From Bacteroidota bacterium (lineage in GTDB: Bacteria > Bacteroidota > Bacteroidia > J057 > JAJTIE01), in assembly GCA_021300195.1 (NCBI GenBank), contig JAJTIE010000001.1, forward strand, positions 34,642 through 98,641: a stretch of 64,000 nucleotides of DNA, in the 5' to 3' direction. Within the stretch, counting starts at the first letter, position 1. Every line of letters starts with the position of its first letter. The notes under the pieces were generated by a model. It did not search any database. It was not told where the DNA came from and worked only from the letters and a program-made list of their open reading frames with translations. This document shows, piece by piece, positions 17,338 to 25,849 of the stretch. Position numbers and translations under genes: made by a program.

Positions 17338-18387
17338 CTAGCTATCCAGCCACCGCCAGTTTTTGAGCAGGCGCACCTGCGGGAAGCGATAGCCAAAGTA
17401 AAGTTCGGTTTGCACCCGGCCGTGTGTAAGGTTTGCCCCATGCAGCCTGAAGGTGCTGGATCGACCGGAGATGCTGAAGCCGGCAAACCAGCGCGGCCGG
17501 GCATAATTCAGCACGGTGCGCCACTCCAAGTTGTAGTACAGCCGCCCATATATATGGACATCCTCCCCGTCTTTTACCACACTACGCTGCAGGCCTGGCC
17601 CAAGCAGGGCCATCACGCCCAGGCTAAACCGATGCAAAACAAACGTATGCGCATAACCAGGGGAGACGCCAAGGCTGGATAGGTTAATGTTGGTGGCACT
17701 GTCCAGCTCGGGATAGGAGGGCCGGAGTGGGCCTGGAACAAGGCTGCTGTCTGACGTGATGCCAAACACGTTGGCCTGCCCTTGTAGCAAAAAGCTGCCC
17801 GCCGATCGGGTTTGCACCTCGGTCTGGCCAAAGAGGGCACGGATGGTAAACCGCTTAGGATTGAAGATGCGTGTATATCCAAAGCCAATCTGGGCCGTAA
17901 ACATGTCGGGGCGCACCAGGGGGGGTAGTGCACGCTCGGGCTGATAAAAGCGGCCAGGGTCGGGCAGGTAGAAACCCTGTATGCCCGTAAACGTGAGTTC
18001 GCCAAGCCAGCGACGCGAGGTAAAGTCCAGGCTCAGGTCTAGTTTCCTGGTACGGCCATATTTTGCCGGCTCATAGGCACTATTGGGTAGCTTGTAGCTT
18101 ATGCCAAAGCCCAGCCCATTGTAGCTACCGTGTAGCCCGATGGTGGCAAGCAGGTTGGGTTCGTATAAAAAGCTGGATGTGCCAGCTCTTCGCGACGCTA
18201 TATTAATGGCATGCCCGTAGCCTTGCGTACGCGGCCTCAGGGTTAGGCCCCGGTAGTAGGGCTGTATGTAGGTGCTGTCGAAAGCGTTCCGTTTCGCCAG
18301 CCGGTCTTCTGCACTCAGCTCCACCCGCGTCTGTGCCAGCACGGGCAGGCACAGAAGGCACGTCAGGGTTGTAAATAGCCAGTGCAT
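17338..18387 (-). CDS. DUF4421-like outer membrane protein
   Basis: 349 aa. The signal peptide is short (MHWLFTTLTCLLCLPVLA|QT). The mature region contains many amphipathic strands ending in aromatic residues (NGLGFGISYKLPN, WLGELTFTGIQGFYLPD) and a C-terminal YFGYRF strand. This fits the Bacteroidota DUF4421 family, predicted beta-barrel or surface proteins of unknown role. The ATG is the only start compatible with the signal peptide. It begins one base after the 3' end of the tRNA-Thr gene, so the mRNA must share a transcript with that tRNA or be processed from it. Confidence 0.75.
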   Translation of the reverse strand: MHWLFTTLTCLLCLPVLAQTRVELSAEDRLAKRNAFDSTYIQPYYRGLTLRPRTQGYGHAINIASRRAGTSSFLYEPNLLATIGLHGSYNGLGFGISYKLPNSAYEPAKYGRTRKLDLSLDFTSRRWLGELTFTGIQGFYLPDPGRFYQPERALPPLVRPDMFTAQIGFGYTRIFNPKRFTIRALFGQTEVQTRSAGSFLLQGQANVFGITSDSSLVPGPLRPSYPELDSATNINLSSLGVSPGYAHTFVLHRFSLGVMALLGPGLQRSVVKDGEDVHIYGRLYYNLEWRTVLNYARPRWFAGFSISGRSSTFRLHGANLTHGRVQTELYFGYRFPQVRLLKNWRWLDS

Positions 18388-18388
18388 G

Positions 18389-18461
18389 AGCCACCTGCCG
18401 GACTCGAACCGGCGACCTATACTTTACGAAAGTACCACTCTACCAACTGAGCTAAGGTGGC
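18389..18461 (-). tRNA. tRNA-Thr (anticodon CGU)
   Basis: 73-nt cloverleaf on the minus strand. The acceptor stem is GCCACCT/AGGTGGC, and the D-arm is GCTCAGTTGGTAGAGT. The anticodon stem GTACT/AGTAT encloses loop TTCGTAA with anticodon CGT. The T-arm is GCCGGTTCGAGTCCGGC and the discriminator base is U. CCA is not encoded. It lies 30 nt after the recQ stop and 1 nt before the ATG of the DUF4421 gene. Confidence 0.96.
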
Positions 18462-18474
18462 TGCTTGGAGGGGG

Positions 18475-18482
18475 CAAATATA
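18475..18482 (-). promoter_or_regulatory. TATATTTG -7 box for tRNA-Thr
   Basis: Exact TAnnTTTG match on the minus strand, 13 nt before the mature 5' end of the tRNA, in the 30-nt gap after recQ. Confidence 0.5.
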
Positions 18483-18491
18483 GCAGGATTC

Positions 18492-20192
18492 TTAGTCTGA
18501 ATGGCACAGGTCGCACCGCCCACAGTTGGTTGTCAGTTCCTCGCCAAAGTAGGCCGATATCTGCCGCTGGCGGCACAGGGTGGTATTGGCCGCATAGTCC
18601 AGCACGGCCTGCAGCCGCACCTCGGCCTGGTGCCGCCGGTGCGCGTATGCCTGCCAGGCGGGGTCGGTATCCACCAGGGGGGTGTAGGGCCGCAGGAAGC
18701 GCAGGCCCGGCCCCTGGGCACCAGGCAGGTAGTGTAGCACACCCAGTGCATCCAGCCGGATCAGCAGGGTTTCGGTTTCAGCCTTGCTCTGTTCGCAGGC
18801 TTTGGCCAGGGCCTTTAGCTCCAGCGGCAGGGGCCGCTCAAACAGCTCGCCGCCCAGCAGGCGCAGCAGCCCGTCCAGCGTAGGCAGGTATTGTGGGTAT
18901 TCCAGCTTCCACTGTGTCAGGCGGGTGGCAGCCATCCGAAACTGCACCTGGGGGTTAGGCCCCGCCTGCTCCTGGTAGGCCAGGTAGCCCTGCTGTGCCA
19001 GGGCCTGCAGGCCAGCGTGGCAGGCCAGCTGGGGCAGATCGGCCTGCAGGCTTATCAGCTCCCAGTCCAGCGGGTAGTCCCTTGCGGGGGCCTGCACATT
19101 GGATATCCGGTAGTGGGCGCACAGGGCCTCGTACAGGGCCTGCACCTGCTCAACGGGCGGATGCTGCATGTGCAGAAACTGCCACATACGTGCGGGCTCA
19201 TCCGGGCCCAGTAGGGCAATGGCCCGGGCGGGCAGCTGGTCTCGGCCTGCGCGTCCGGCCTCCTGGTAGTAGCTCTCCAGCTCGGCGGGCAGCTGCCAGT
19301 GCACCACGGTGCGTACATCGGGCTTGTCTATCCCCATGCCAAAGGCCGTGGTGGCGCACAGGATGGGCAGCTCGTTGCGCATCCAGGCCTGCTGTAGCTC
19401 GCTGCGCCGTGCTGCAGCCAGCCCGGCATGGTAGGCCTCGGCCCTGTAGCCCTGTGCCTGCAGGTAGCGGGCGGCCTGCTCGGCTCCCTTTCGGCTGCGC
19501 ACATACACCAGGGCGCACTCGTCTGGCCGCAGTAGCGCCGGCAGGGCCTGGGCTTTGTGCTCGGTATACTGTAGGGCAAAGCTCAGGTTGGGGCGGGCAA
19601 AGCTCTGCAGGTGCACCCGGGGCTTGCGTAGCTGCAGCTGGCGGGCTATGTCTCGGCGCACCTCGGCGGTGGCGGTGGCGGTCAGTGCCAGCACGGGTGC
19701 CTGCAGGTAGGGGCGTATCTGCTGCACCTTGCGGTAGGCGGGCCGGAAGTCGTAGCCCCACTGGCTGATGCAGTGGGCCTCGTCTACGGCCAGCAGGCGG
19801 ATGGGCAGCTGGGGCAGCAGCTGGCGCATCAGCTGGCTATCCAGCCGCTCCGGGCTCATGTACAAGAACCGGTAGTGCCCACCCAGACAGTCGTTCAGCC
19901 GCGCCCAGGTTTCTTCCGGGCTTAGCTGGCTATTGATGGCGGTGGCGGGTATGCCGCGCCGTAGCAGGTCGGCTACCTGGTCTTCCATCAGGGCAATCAG
20001 GGGGCTGATAACCAGGGTAAGGCCCTCAAGCACCAGGCCACTTAGCTGGTAGGTCAGGCTCTTGCCGCCGCCGGTGGGCAGCACCGCCAGGGTATCCTGG
20101 CCCTGTAGCACGCTCAGGATAATCTCCTTTTGCAGGGGGCGGAAGTGGGGGTAGCCCCAGTACTGGTGCAGCAGCTGATCCAGGGCTTGCAT
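18492..20192 (-). CDS. recQ: ATP-dependent DNA helicase RecQ (short form)
   Basis: 566 aa. The superfamily 2 helicase core shows Walker A PTGGGKSLTYQ, the DEAH box VDEAHCISQWG, LALTATATAEVRRD (motif III region), TTAFGMGIDKPDVR (motif V) and YYQEAGRAGRD (motif VI). Zn-binding cysteines are in TTLCRQRQISAYFGE and NCGRCDLC at the very C-terminus. There is no HRDC domain, which is usual for the shorter bacterial RecQ forms. RecQ unwinds 3'-5' and works in recombination repair. A TAACTTG element lies 5 nt before the ATG. Confidence 0.95.
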   Translation of the reverse strand: MQALDQLLHQYWGYPHFRPLQKEIILSVLQGQDTLAVLPTGGGKSLTYQLSGLVLEGLTLVISPLIALMEDQVADLLRRGIPATAINSQLSPEETWARLNDCLGGHYRFLYMSPERLDSQLMRQLLPQLPIRLLAVDEAHCISQWGYDFRPAYRKVQQIRPYLQAPVLALTATATAEVRRDIARQLQLRKPRVHLQSFARPNLSFALQYTEHKAQALPALLRPDECALVYVRSRKGAEQAARYLQAQGYRAEAYHAGLAAARRSELQQAWMRNELPILCATTAFGMGIDKPDVRTVVHWQLPAELESYYQEAGRAGRDQLPARAIALLGPDEPARMWQFLHMQHPPVEQVQALYEALCAHYRISNVQAPARDYPLDWELISLQADLPQLACHAGLQALAQQGYLAYQEQAGPNPQVQFRMAATRLTQWKLEYPQYLPTLDGLLRLLGGELFERPLPLELKALAKACEQSKAETETLLIRLDALGVLHYLPGAQGPGLRFLRPYTPLVDTDPAWQAYAHRRHQAEVRLQAVLDYAANTTLCRQRQISAYFGEELTTNCGRCDLCHSD

Positions 20193-20201
20193 GGCAGCAA
20201 G

Positions 20202-21437
20202 TTACGTCCTGCGTGGGGGCAACGCCAGCATGCGCGCGTATTCTTCGCTGTATTTTTGGCAGCCTGCTTCCAGGCTATAGTATTGCACCGCATACTGCCG
20301 CAGGGTAGCTGCGCCTGCCCGCTCGGCCTCCAGCCGGGCTGCATAGGGGGCTATCTCAGCCGGGCTGAGCCCCAGGGGCATGGATACACCACTACCCGGG
20401 TGTGTGGCCAGTATCTGGTCTACATCGCCCACGCCGCTGGTGGAGAGTACCGGCAGGCCCATGGCCCAGTATTCACCCAGCTTGGTGGGGCTGCTGCCCA
20501 GGCTGCTGTACAGGGGGCGGTATACAAACAGGCCTACATCGGCAGCAGCCAGGTAGCGGTGCACCTGGTGGTAGCGCACGCTGGCCACGGTTACCGCCTG
20601 GTCTGGCAGGCCATAGGCACGATAGGCGGCCTGTGCCTCCTCGGCCGGAGTCTTGGTCAGCAGCAGCAGGTGCGCATCGGGCCGCTGCAGCCGGATGCCC
20701 TGAAAAATATCGAATACCTCGCGCACCGGATAGTTGCCACCCAGGCTGCCGCTGTTTATCACCACATACTGCTCTGCCGATATGCCGTATTGTGCCCGTA
20801 TGGCCAGCCTATCTGCCAGGGTGGGCGGCGGGAAGCTGCGAAAGTCTACACAGGTGGGCACTACCAGGATGTCTTCGGGCAGGCGGTAGCCCAGCCGCAC
20901 AATCTCGTCTCGGCCGGCGTAAGTGAGGCTTACGGTAAGGTCGCTTTTGCTGAAAAAGAGTCGCTCCTTCTGTTTGAAATAACGATACACGGGCCGGAAG
21001 AGGGGCGAACGCCAGGCCCCGGACTCCAGCCGCTGGTCGGGCCACCAGCCCCGCATGTCGAAGATGAACCGGGCTCCCCACTTCTTCTGGGCCCGCAGGC
21101 CTAGCAGTGCGGGCAGGTAGCTGCGGCAGTGCACCAGCTGAAAAGGGTGCTGCGCCCACAGGCTACGGACCAGCTGCCAGCCCGCGCGCTGGTCTCTCAG
21201 GGTGCCCAGTATGGGTGGGCGGTTGTGGTAGGGCAGGGGGTGCCAGTGGATGCCAGTGCCCTCCAGCAGGCCTAGCACGTGCGCGCGCTCCTGCTCGTAG
21301 TACTCGGGCTTTTCGAAGCTGATGAGGTGGAACTGATAGCCGTATGTGGCCAATACGCGCAGATAAGCCAGCACCTGGCTCTGGCCCAGTGCCTCGGTCA
21401 TGCCATCGGTGGAGATATAGAGGACGCGATTGGGCAT
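20202..21437 (-). CDS. Glycosyltransferase family 4 (GT-B)
   Basis: 411 aa. Two Rossmann halves: the N-terminal half begins VLYISTDGMTEALGQSQVL and includes FIFDMRGWWPDQRLESG. The C-terminal half has VINSGSLGGNYPVREV, the nucleotide-sugar-binding region, and KLGEYWAMGLPVLSTSGVGD, which carries the conserved Glu of the family. It is probably a sugar transferase of envelope polysaccharide synthesis; donor and acceptor are unknown. It ends 9 nt before the start of recQ on the same strand, so the two may be co-transcribed. Confidence 0.85.
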   Translation of the reverse strand: MPNRVLYISTDGMTEALGQSQVLAYLRVLATYGYQFHLISFEKPEYYEQERAHVLGLLEGTGIHWHPLPYHNRPPILGTLRDQRAGWQLVRSLWAQHPFQLVHCRSYLPALLGLRAQKKWGARFIFDMRGWWPDQRLESGAWRSPLFRPVYRYFKQKERLFFSKSDLTVSLTYAGRDEIVRLGYRLPEDILVVPTCVDFRSFPPPTLADRLAIRAQYGISAEQYVVINSGSLGGNYPVREVFDIFQGIRLQRPDAHLLLLTKTPAEEAQAAYRAYGLPDQAVTVASVRYHQVHRYLAAADVGLFVYRPLYSSLGSSPTKLGEYWAMGLPVLSTSGVGDVDQILATHPGSGVSMPLGLSPAEIAPYAARLEAERAGAATLRQYAVQYYSLEAGCQKYSEEYARMLALPPRRT

Positions 21438-21471
21438 GTTAAAATCCCTGAGGTTTAGCCGATTGTGGTAC

Positions 21472-22554
21472 TTAGTTTACGGGATTGGGGTAGGAAAAGG
21501 TGTGCTGCGTAGCCTGCTGCACCAGCCTACGCCACTCGGCCAGCTCGGCATGGCCGGGCTTTCGGGTGCCAAACATCTGCAGGATGAGCGCCTCTTGTGC
21601 GTCATACAGCTCGATAGAGGTTACCAGGCCGTCTTGGGTGGGCTTTAGCACCAGCCAAGCCTGGGCCACGAGGTCGGTGCGCAGGTGCAGGTTGAAGCCG
21701 GGGTCCATCACATTAAACCACCCCTCCATGGGCACAATGCGCCGGATGGGGCCGGTGTGGATGGCAATCACCCCGGGGTTTCCTACAAAGAACATAACCG
21801 GCACCGCCTGGTCTGCCGCCCCTGTAGCAGCCTGATAAAATCCCTCGGGGGTAATGGGGAAGGCAAAGCGACCCTGGGCGATCCGCAGGGCCTGCAGCCG
21901 GCCTACCCCGTGTGCCCTGAGCAGCTGGAAGAAGTCGTGCGTGTCTTGCAGCTGAGCCCAGCCTGCCAGCAGGGCTTCGGCTTCCACCTCGGCATCCGGG
22001 CGGGCGGGCACCGGCGGGGGTGCGGCAGCTGGCTGCAGGCTCCGCGCCTGCTGCGGGTGCCGAAATCGATCTACCAGTGCCTGCCAGGCAGCCTGGTGCT
22101 CGGGCTGGCGCGCATATACCTTGTGCAGGGCATTCCCCTGCGCGTCAAAGAACTGCAGGCTAGAGGTCATCTGCCCGTGTATGGGCAGCTGGCAGGCGTA
22201 GCCGTGGGCCCAGTGCTGCATAAAGAGCCGCAGGTCTATGTGTGGCCCTACCACCTGGCCCACCTGCCCCATGAAGCTGGGGGAGGCATAGGTGCCCACC
22301 TTTTCTATCACAGCGGCCTCATTCCGTGTCAGGGCCATTGCCTCGCCCAGGCCTGGCAGGGCAGCCACCACCTCTTTCCAGTCGGTAGCTAGCAGGCGCA
22401 CAGCCTGCCCACCCACCTGGGTGGCCAGCAGCTGGGCCTCGCTTACCCCCAGCGTATCGGCAGCATCGCGTATGCGCAGGCGCGTATTTGCAGCTGCCAG
22501 CTGTTGCCAGGCGGCTGCCAGCTGGTTGGGGTCGGGGGATAGGGGGGTAGCCAT
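21472..22554 (-). CDS. HmuS/HemS-like haem-handling protein
   Basis: 360 aa with two tandem HemS/ChuX-type repeats: an N-terminal one (about 20-165, with ATDWKEVVAALPGLGEAMALTRNE and MGQVGQVVGPHIDLRLFM) and a C-terminal one (about 195-350, with VMFFVGNPGVIAIHTGPI and VMDPGFNLHLR). The family binds haem in the cytoplasm and in some members degrades it or passes it on. A His in the NPGVIAIHTG segment is the likely ligand region. No haem transporter gene is adjacent; the haem-type binding lipoprotein at 13.5 kb may supply the same pathway. Confidence 0.88.
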   Translation of the reverse strand: MATPLSPDPNQLAAAWQQLAAANTRLRIRDAADTLGVSEAQLLATQVGGQAVRLLATDWKEVVAALPGLGEAMALTRNEAAVIEKVGTYASPSFMGQVGQVVGPHIDLRLFMQHWAHGYACQLPIHGQMTSSLQFFDAQGNALHKVYARQPEHQAAWQALVDRFRHPQQARSLQPAAAPPPVPARPDAEVEAEALLAGWAQLQDTHDFFQLLRAHGVGRLQALRIAQGRFAFPITPEGFYQAATGAADQAVPVMFFVGNPGVIAIHTGPIRRIVPMEGWFNVMDPGFNLHLRTDLVAQAWLVLKPTQDGLVTSIELYDAQEALILQMFGTRKPGHAELAEWRRLVQQATQHTFSYPNPVN

Positions 22555-22635
22555 ACACTAAGGAAATTATAGCTCAAAAGATGAATCTTGAAGAAGCATT
22601 AATTACTCAGAATTCTCTATACTGATTTTGGTCGG

Positions 22636-23466
22636 CTAGTTATTGATGGCGAATAGAATTTTAAGCCAATCTATTTCGCTATCAAAATCAAGATCATATT
22701 TCTCCTGGAGCTCATATTTTAGTCGTTCCGGAGCATTCCGGACAATTTTTGCCACATCCTCATTAGAACTTAATACCTTTGACGAACCAACTTGGGTTCC
22801 CTCTAGTACCCACTCTTGGGTTCTTTCCTCACCCCCGTTTAGCCAAGACCAAAAATCCTTTCCTGCCAAAACCCGGACATAGTCTAGAACTACAAATTGT
22901 GATTGTTGCCTTGGATTTATACCCCTTAATATCTCATACTTGTTAGTAAGTGAGGATTCATTTCCATAAAATACACCAACAACAATTTCTTTTCCATATA
23001 AATTAAAATCTCCTATCTGCTTGAAAGCACTATATAAGCTATGGGCAGATGCATCCTGTATAGTCCAAGGTCCAGCCTTAACAGATAATAAACACCAGTC
23101 AGTATCAGAGTGGGGATTTACAATGTGATCAATCTCATTATAGGCAGAGCTATTCATTTTCCTTTTTCTCCTTTGAACAGAGTCAAGTTTTATAGTGCCA
23201 AAAACATTGGGTAATATTTTCTCATCAATGGTTTTTCCAAAACTAGTTGCATGTCCTGAAGCCATATGACTTATGAATAGGAAATTAGCTAAGTCGTCTA
23301 GATTTTTTAATTCATGGATATCCCTTAATGCAGACATCAGAAAGGGATTTATATTAAGAAAGGAACTGATTTCCTTCTCAAGCTTTCGAATTCTTCTTAT
23401 CAACAAGGCTTCTATTTCAATGGCGACCTTGTTTACAACTTCTTCCTTGTTCTTCTTGGTATTCAT
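22636..23466 (-). CDS. Type II restriction endonuclease, PD-(D/E)xK type
   Basis: 276 aa. A predicted active site is Asp in YNEIDHIVN followed by LLSVKAGPWTIQD, where Lys and a small residue occupy the usual (E/S)xK position. HMASGHATSFGKTIDEK precedes it. The pattern resembles the PmeII-like family of type II enzymes, but I cannot confirm that by alignment. It follows the C5-methyltransferase gene with a 4-nt ATGA overlap, the normal arrangement of an RM pair. It is AT-rich, like its partner and unlike all surrounding genes. The recognition site is unknown. Confidence 0.78.
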   Translation of the reverse strand: MNTKKNKEEVVNKVAIEIEALLIRRIRKLEKEISSFLNINPFLMSALRDIHELKNLDDLANFLFISHMASGHATSFGKTIDEKILPNVFGTIKLDSVQRRKRKMNSSAYNEIDHIVNPHSDTDWCLLSVKAGPWTIQDASAHSLYSAFKQIGDFNLYGKEIVVGVFYGNESSLTNKYEILRGINPRQQSQFVVLDYVRVLAGKDFWSWLNGGEERTQEWVLEGTQVGSSKVLSSNEDVAKIVRNAPERLKYELQEKYDLDFDSEIDWLKILFAINN

Positions 23467-24635
23467 TTTATTGGTTGCTGAGAAGAAAGATAAGGGCTAC
23501 CAGAATATACTTTACCAGCTTTGTAGTATTGCCTTGTCCTCACGTGCGGTCTTATATGAATAATTTCGTGATTGTCCATTTTAGATCTAAGCTTGGTACT
23601 TTTGCTTATATTCTGAATTGCAATTCCAGCCATTTTTCCAAGTACAACTGGAACAGCATTCCCGATTTGTCTATATTTCTCAGCAGGTGTCCCTATAAAC
23701 TTCCAATGGCTTGGGAATGTTTGTATCGCGGAACACTCACCAACTGTTAATGCTCTAATTTGCTTTGGATGGCACATGCTTGTACTGGCATGATTTGGCA
23801 TAGTTACTATTGTAGGTGCTGGTGAATCCATTGATAAGCGTCTCCAATAAGCAGATCTTCCGCCCTTTAGATACCAAGATTTACCCATGGATTCCTTTTG
23901 AATATCAATTGGCATGCTGCGCCAATTGCCTCCCTCTGGAACATATGATAAGTATTTTTTTTTTCTTTCAGAAAAATCCATAATATCAGAGTCTGGATCC
24001 TTGAAATCTATTAAAACATCACCTAGATTTCTAAAATATTTTTGATTTTCATTTGGTTTGTCGCTATGCGTAGGAGATGGAAATTCGGCCTTTTTATTTA
24101 GCCTATTTCCTATCATTATAATTCTCTCTCGAATTTGAGGTGCTCCATAATTTACGGCATTAACAAAGAATGTATCGACTACGTAACCGATTGATATTAT
24201 CTTTTCAATTAACATATCATACAAAGATTTTTTGCCATTTTCTGTTTCAACTATCATAGAATGAAGTCCCCTTACATTTTCCATTATGAAATATTCAGGA
24301 TTGATTTCTTCCACAATTCTTAGAAACTCAAAAACCAATTTCCCTCTTAAATCTTTAATTCCCTTTCTTCTACCTATGATACTAAATGCTTGACACGGAG
24401 GCCCACCAACTACTATATTTATATTTGACCTATCAGATATTCCAATTTTAGAAAGAATATAATTGCCTTTTAATGTTGAAATATCTTCTCTAATTACGGG
24501 CAAATCAGGTCGATTATTATTAATTGTTTTTACTGCTGAAGAATCAAGTTCTACGCAACACATAATCTCTATACCAGCTTGTTCTAGACCTAGATCTAGG
24601 CCCATGGCACCTGAAAAGAGTGAAATAGCTTTCAT
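23463..24635 (-). CDS. DNA (cytosine-5-)-methyltransferase
   Basis: 390 aa. Conserved C5-MTase motifs appear in order: I (SLFSGAMGLDLGLEQAG), IV (VVGGPPCQAFS with the catalytic Cys), VI (MENVRGL), VIII (QIRERIIMIG) and X (YRQIGNAVPVVLGKMAG). The target-recognition region lies between VIII and IX (about 185-285). A tail of about 40 residues after motif X is unusual. It modifies cytosine in the site cut by the downstream endonuclease and overlaps that gene by 4 nt. No Vsr mismatch nuclease gene is present. Confidence 0.95.
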   Translation of the reverse strand: MKAISLFSGAMGLDLGLEQAGIEIMCCVELDSSAVKTINNNRPDLPVIREDISTLKGNYILSKIGISDRSNINIVVGGPPCQAFSIIGRRKGIKDLRGKLVFEFLRIVEEINPEYFIMENVRGLHSMIVETENGKKSLYDMLIEKIISIGYVVDTFFVNAVNYGAPQIRERIIMIGNRLNKKAEFPSPTHSDKPNENQKYFRNLGDVLIDFKDPDSDIMDFSERKKKYLSYVPEGGNWRSMPIDIQKESMGKSWYLKGGRSAYWRRLSMDSPAPTIVTMPNHASTSMCHPKQIRALTVGECSAIQTFPSHWKFIGTPAEKYRQIGNAVPVVLGKMAGIAIQNISKSTKLRSKMDNHEIIHIRPHVRTRQYYKAGKVYSGSPYLSSQQPIK

Positions 24636-24673
24636 GGTTATGATTTTATAAAATTAAAATCTGGCATGGAAAA

Positions 24674-24704
24674 CAAATTTAATAGCATAAAATAGAGTTG
24701 GCAA
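24674..24704 (-). promoter_or_regulatory. Promoter of the RM operon (TTG-N20-TAAATTTG)
   Basis: TTG at 24704-24702 and TAAATTTG at 24681-24674, minus strand, with a 20-nt spacer: a near-perfect Bacteroidota promoter. The start site should lie near 24667, giving a leader of about 30 nt before the methyltransferase ATG at 24635. So the methyltransferase is transcribed first. Confidence 0.7.
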
Positions 24705-24814
24705 GGTATCAGCATCAATTTTCTGTCAAAAGAAGAAGTCTGGTTAAACTCCAGAAAATATCTCTTCCGAGCCCTTAATGGAGCAAGCTTGCGAGGGGTG
24801 ATCAGCAAACGGGC

Positions 24815-25849
24815 CTAGCCGTGGGCATCCAGCTGCTGCTGCCAGGCCCAGGCATGGCGCAGGGCATCTGCCAGGCCATACCGGTGGCGCCACTGTAGCT
24901 GCTGTTGGGCTTTGCTTACATCGGCAAAGATGGCCGCTACATCTCCAGGCCTGCGCGTACCCAGCCGGTGGGGTACGGCCAGGTTGTTCACCCTTTCGAA
25001 TGTGCGGATGAGCTCCAGCACACTGGCACCCTGCCCGGTGCCAATGTTGAAGGTATAGGTGCCGACATCATGCTGCTGCAGGTGGCGCAGTGCGGCTACG
25101 TGGGCTTCGGCCAGGTCCACCACATGTATGTAGTCGCGTACGCAGCTGCCATCGGGCGTATCATAGTCGGTGCCAAATACGGTAAGCGGAGGGCGCAGGC
25201 CTGCCACGGCCTGTGTAAGAAAGGGAACCAGGTTATTGGGCACATTCAGGGGTAGTTCTCCCAGCATGCCACTGGGGTGCGCCCCAATGGGGTTGAAATA
25301 GCGCAGGATGCTCACCCTTAGTTCCGGCAGCTCCAGGCGGGCATCTTTCAGCATCTGCTCGCACACCTGCTTGGTATAGCCATACACGGATGCGGCTGGC
25401 TTTATCGGGCTTTCTTCCGTTACGGGCAGCGCATCTGGCTGGCCATACACCGTGCAGCTGCTGCTGAATACCAGCTGCGTTATCTGTAACCTTCGGCACC
25501 AGCGCAGCACGGTGGTGCAGCTCTCCAGGTTGTTCTGGTAGTATTTTATGGGCTCCTGCATGCTCTCGCCCACGGCCTTGTAGGCTGCAAAGTGGATGAG
25601 GCCATGGATGGGCCCCAGCTCTTGCAGTTCATTCAGCCCAGCCTCATAGTCCGTACAGTCCACATAGAAGAAAGTGGGGGTGTGCCCCATCAGGTGCGTA
25701 AGCCTGGAGATGACGCTGGGATCTCCGGTGCTGAAGTTGTCCAGGATAATCGGCTCATAGCCGGCCTCATTCAGGGCCAGCACCGTGTGGGAGCCAATAT
25801 AGCCTGCCCCACCGGTTACAATCACCCTGGGCCTATCCGTGCGTGGCAT
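24815..25849 (-). CDS. galE: UDP-glucose 4-epimerase
   Basis: 344 aa short-chain dehydrogenase. The NAD-binding motif is VTGGAGYIGSH at the N-terminus. The Ser-Tyr-Lys set is represented by SSSCTVYG and VYGYTK. NPIGAHPSGMLGE and IHVVDLAEAHVAAL are conserved family segments. It interconverts UDP-glucose and UDP-galactose for envelope glycans. Its start overlaps the folD 3' end by 17 nt, so it is expressed with folD. Confidence 0.95.
   Translation of the reverse strand: MPRTDRPRVIVTGGAGYIGSHTVLALNEAGYEPIILDNFSTGDPSVISRLTHLMGHTPTFFYVDCTDYEAGLNELQELGPIHGLIHFAAYKAVGESMQEPIKYYQNNLESCTTVLRWCRRLQITQLVFSSSCTVYGQPDALPVTEESPIKPAASVYGYTKQVCEQMLKDARLELPELRVSILRYFNPIGAHPSGMLGELPLNVPNNLVPFLTQAVAGLRPPLTVFGTDYDTPDGSCVRDYIHVVDLAEAHVAALRHLQQHDVGTYTFNIGTGQGASVLELIRTFERVNNLAVPHRLGTRRPGDVAAIFADVSKAQQQLQWRHRYGLADALRHAWAWQQQLDAHG

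Larger units (their letters stand above)
22560..24790. other. AT-rich island carrying a restriction-modification pair
   Basis: Base composition falls sharply between the HmuS-like gene and galE. Counting by hand, 24181-24240 has 15 G+C in 60, against 41 in 60 at 22021-22080 and 32 in 60 at 25201-25260. Codon use follows the change (Ile ATT/ATA, Leu TTA, Asn AAT). The island holds only the methyltransferase and endonuclease genes with short flanks. I see no transposase, integrase, tRNA target or terminal repeat. The composition indicates horizontal gain of the module. Confidence 0.85.

Noticed and set aside
18272..18883. 203-residue plus-strand frame over the tRNA-Thr
   Set aside because: The segment HLPDSNRRPILYESTTLPTEL is the translated antisense of the tRNA, a common spurious ORF; the rest is antisense to recQ.
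20130..21104. 324-residue plus-strand frame
   Set aside because: Antisense to the GT4 glycosyltransferase; no family pattern or start context.
22560..24790. The AT-rich island as a transposon, prophage or CRISPR element
   Set aside because: No transposase, integrase, terminal inverted repeat, target duplication or repeat-spacer array could be seen.
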